Shown here one piece after another: positions 41,620 to 42,577 of a stretch of DNA of 42,577 nt (within the stretch, counting starts at the first letter, position 1; every line of letters starts with the position of its first letter). Both the position numbers and the translations under genes were made by a program. The notes under the pieces are model-generated. The model worked only from the letters and a program-made list of their open reading frames with translations. It ran no database searches and was not told the origin of the DNA. The stretch spans positions 1-42,577 of the forward strand of contig JAQWBM010000014.1 of NCBI GenBank assembly GCA_028706405.1. Direction: 5' to 3'. Source of the stretch: Eubacteriales bacterium. GTDB taxonomy: Bacteria > Bacillota > Clostridia > Peptostreptococcales > Anaerovoracaceae.

Positions 41620-42492
41620 ATGAGCAAAATAAAAGGAATCGTACTGGCGGGAGGAAGCGGCACAAGACTTTATCCATTAACAATGGTAACATCCAAGCAG
41701 CTGTTGCCGGTTTATGACAAGCCTATGATTTATTATCCGCTATCTGTTTTGATGCTTGCGGGGATAGATGAGATACTTATTATATCCACGCCGCATGACC
41801 TGCCAAACTTCACACGGCTTCTGGGAGACGGGGCGGATTTAGGAATAAAATTGACTTACCGCGAACAGCCGTCACCGGATGGGTTGGCCCAGGCATTTAT
41901 TATAGGAGAAGAATTTATTGCCGGAGATCGATGCGCTATGGTGCTTGGTGACAATATATTTTATGGAAACGGTCTTACACAGCATTTGCGGAAAGCTGCG
42001 CGACAAGCATCCGGAGCAACCATATTCGGATATTATGTGGATGATCCTGAAAGGTTTGGTATCGTGGAATTTGATAAAGAAGGCAAGGCGATATCCTTGG
42101 AGGAAAAACCGGAGCAGCCGAAATCAAATTATGCGGTAACAGGGCTTTATTTTTATGATCAGAATGTATGTGAGTATGCAAAAAGTTTAAAACCGTCAAA
42201 ACGGGGCGAGTTAGAAATTACCGATTTGAACAGAATATATTTGGAACAGGGGAATATCAATGTAGTTACCTTGGGTCGCGGTTATGCCTGGCTTGATACC
42301 GGTACAGTGGATGCTCTTTCCGATGCCACAGAATTTGTAAAGGTAATGGAAACCAGACAAGGGATCAAAATCGCGGCGTTAGAAGAAATTGCCTACAGAA
42401 ATGGATGGATATCTAAGGACACACTGAATGATTGCGCTGCGAAATATGGCAAATCAGCATATAGGTATACATTTTTCTCTTTATCATATTGA
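41620..42492 (+). CDS. rfbA: Glucose-1-phosphate thymidylyltransferase
   Basis: About 290 aa from ATG 41620 (AAAGGGAG upstream); an in-frame ATG at 41602 precedes the SD and is less likely. It has [11 protein letters not shown] (11-21), the metal-binding LGDNIFYG (109-116), EEKP (161-164) and WLDTGT (224-229), the full RfbA set. It makes dTDP-glucose from dTTP and glucose-1-phosphate, the first step to dTDP-rhamnose and other dTDP-deoxysugars. The partners rfbB, rfbC and rfbD are not in the window. The last residues ([12 protein letters not shown]) differ from the common C-terminus, but the length is normal. Confidence 0.93.
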   Translation: MSKIKGIVLAGGSGTRLYPLTMVTSKQLLPVYDKPMIYYPLSVLMLAGIDEILIISTPHDLPNFTRLLGDGADLGIKLTYREQPSPDGLAQAFIIGEEFIAGDRCAMVLGDNIFYGNGLTQHLRKAARQASGATIFGYYVDDPERFGIVEFDKEGKAISLEEKPEQPKSNYAVTGLYFYDQNVCEYAKSLKPSKRGELEITDLNRIYLEQGNINVVTLGRGYAWLDTGTVDALSDATEFVKVMETRQGIKIAALEEIAYRNGWISKDTLNDCAAKYGKSAYRYTFFSLSY

Positions 42493-42577
42493 AACCTATC
42501 CAAGTAAAAATCCCTGTCACCAGTACCATTAGAAAATATTTGCTTCGTAACATAAGTGGTAAGACCGTTTTCTACGC
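42493..42577 (+). other. Window end: possible start of another coding region
   Basis: After the rfbA stop there are 85 bases. One plus-strand frame, overlapping the end of rfbA, stays open to the window edge and reads [20 protein letters not shown]. It looks protein-like, but there is no SD or clear start codon, and it does not resemble rfbC or rfbB. It could be a gene fragment or chance. Confidence 0.2.

Noticed and set aside
1..42577. CRISPR array, tRNA or rRNA genes, intact insertion sequences
   Set aside because: No regularly spaced repeats, no cloverleaf-like or rRNA-like stretch, and no transposase-like frame seen on either strand.

Overview
The window looks like a chromosomal stretch from an anaerobic, Gram-positive-type Clostridia (Firmicutes). 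It is moderately AT-rich by eye and has strong AGGAGG-type Shine-Dalgarno (SD) sites, frequent TTG starts, several secreted proteins with S-layer homology (SLH) domains, and a long cell-surface polysaccharide operon of Gram-positive style. I cannot name a genus. I see no tRNA or rRNA gene, CRISPR array or intact insertion sequence.

Region 1 (1-15.4 kb) is a cell-envelope neighbourhood. It holds the 3' end of a large surface protein, a small iron-sulfur protein (YjdI-type plus CDGSH-type), a 744-aa mosaic SLH protein, an acyltransferase-3 membrane enzyme, a small SLH-only protein, a 472-aa SLH protein, an MFS transporter, an 833-aa SLH protein that is the best candidate for the main S-layer protein, and a 709-aa SLH protein with four long tyrosine-rich repeats. 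The 833-aa gene has the most elaborate control region in the window: two consensus-like promoters, a palindrome over one -35 box, a helically phased direct repeat, a long leader, and a possible 22-codon leader peptide whose stop overlaps the S-layer start codon.

Region 2 (15.4-39.3 kb) is the polysaccharide locus. A MarR-like regulator is the first gene of a run of 20 same-strand genes (18,488-39,307) behind a TTGACA-17-TATGAT promoter with a perfect 11-bp inverted repeat at the expected transcription start. The run encodes a MurJ/MviN-type flippase, sugar-nucleotide enzymes, four GT4-like glycosyltransferases, a FemAB-like transferase, a methyltransferase, a polysaccharide-deacetylase-like protein and a PglC-type initiating phosphoglycosyl transferase, and ends at a bidirectional terminator. 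Homologues of all five enzyme types of the UDP-ManNAc(3NAc)A route are present (6-dehydrogenase, 3-dehydrogenase, 3-aminotransferase, 3-N-acetyltransferase, 2-epimerase), and some types occur twice. A PglC/PglD/PglE-like trio suggests a 4-amino-4,6-dideoxy sugar at the reducing end, but no matching 4,6-dehydratase is in the window.

The two O-antigen-ligase/Wzy-like proteins are outside the operon, on the opposite strand, one at each end (15,432-18,290 and 39,355-41,307). Each has a large soluble insert before its C-terminal Wzy signature. Region 3 (41.3-42.6 kb) holds a control region with a tandem repeat and a hairpin, then rfbA, which starts a probable dTDP-sugar operon beyond the window.

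Possible working model (inference): the operon makes a wall-linked or secreted polysaccharide rich in N-acetylated or uronic sugars. It is flipped by the MurJ-like protein, polymerised or transferred by the flanking Wzy-like proteins, and may serve as the anchor or neighbour of the SLH proteins. The points most worth following are the S-layer leader, the regulator and its palindrome, and the split polymerases with extracellular inserts.
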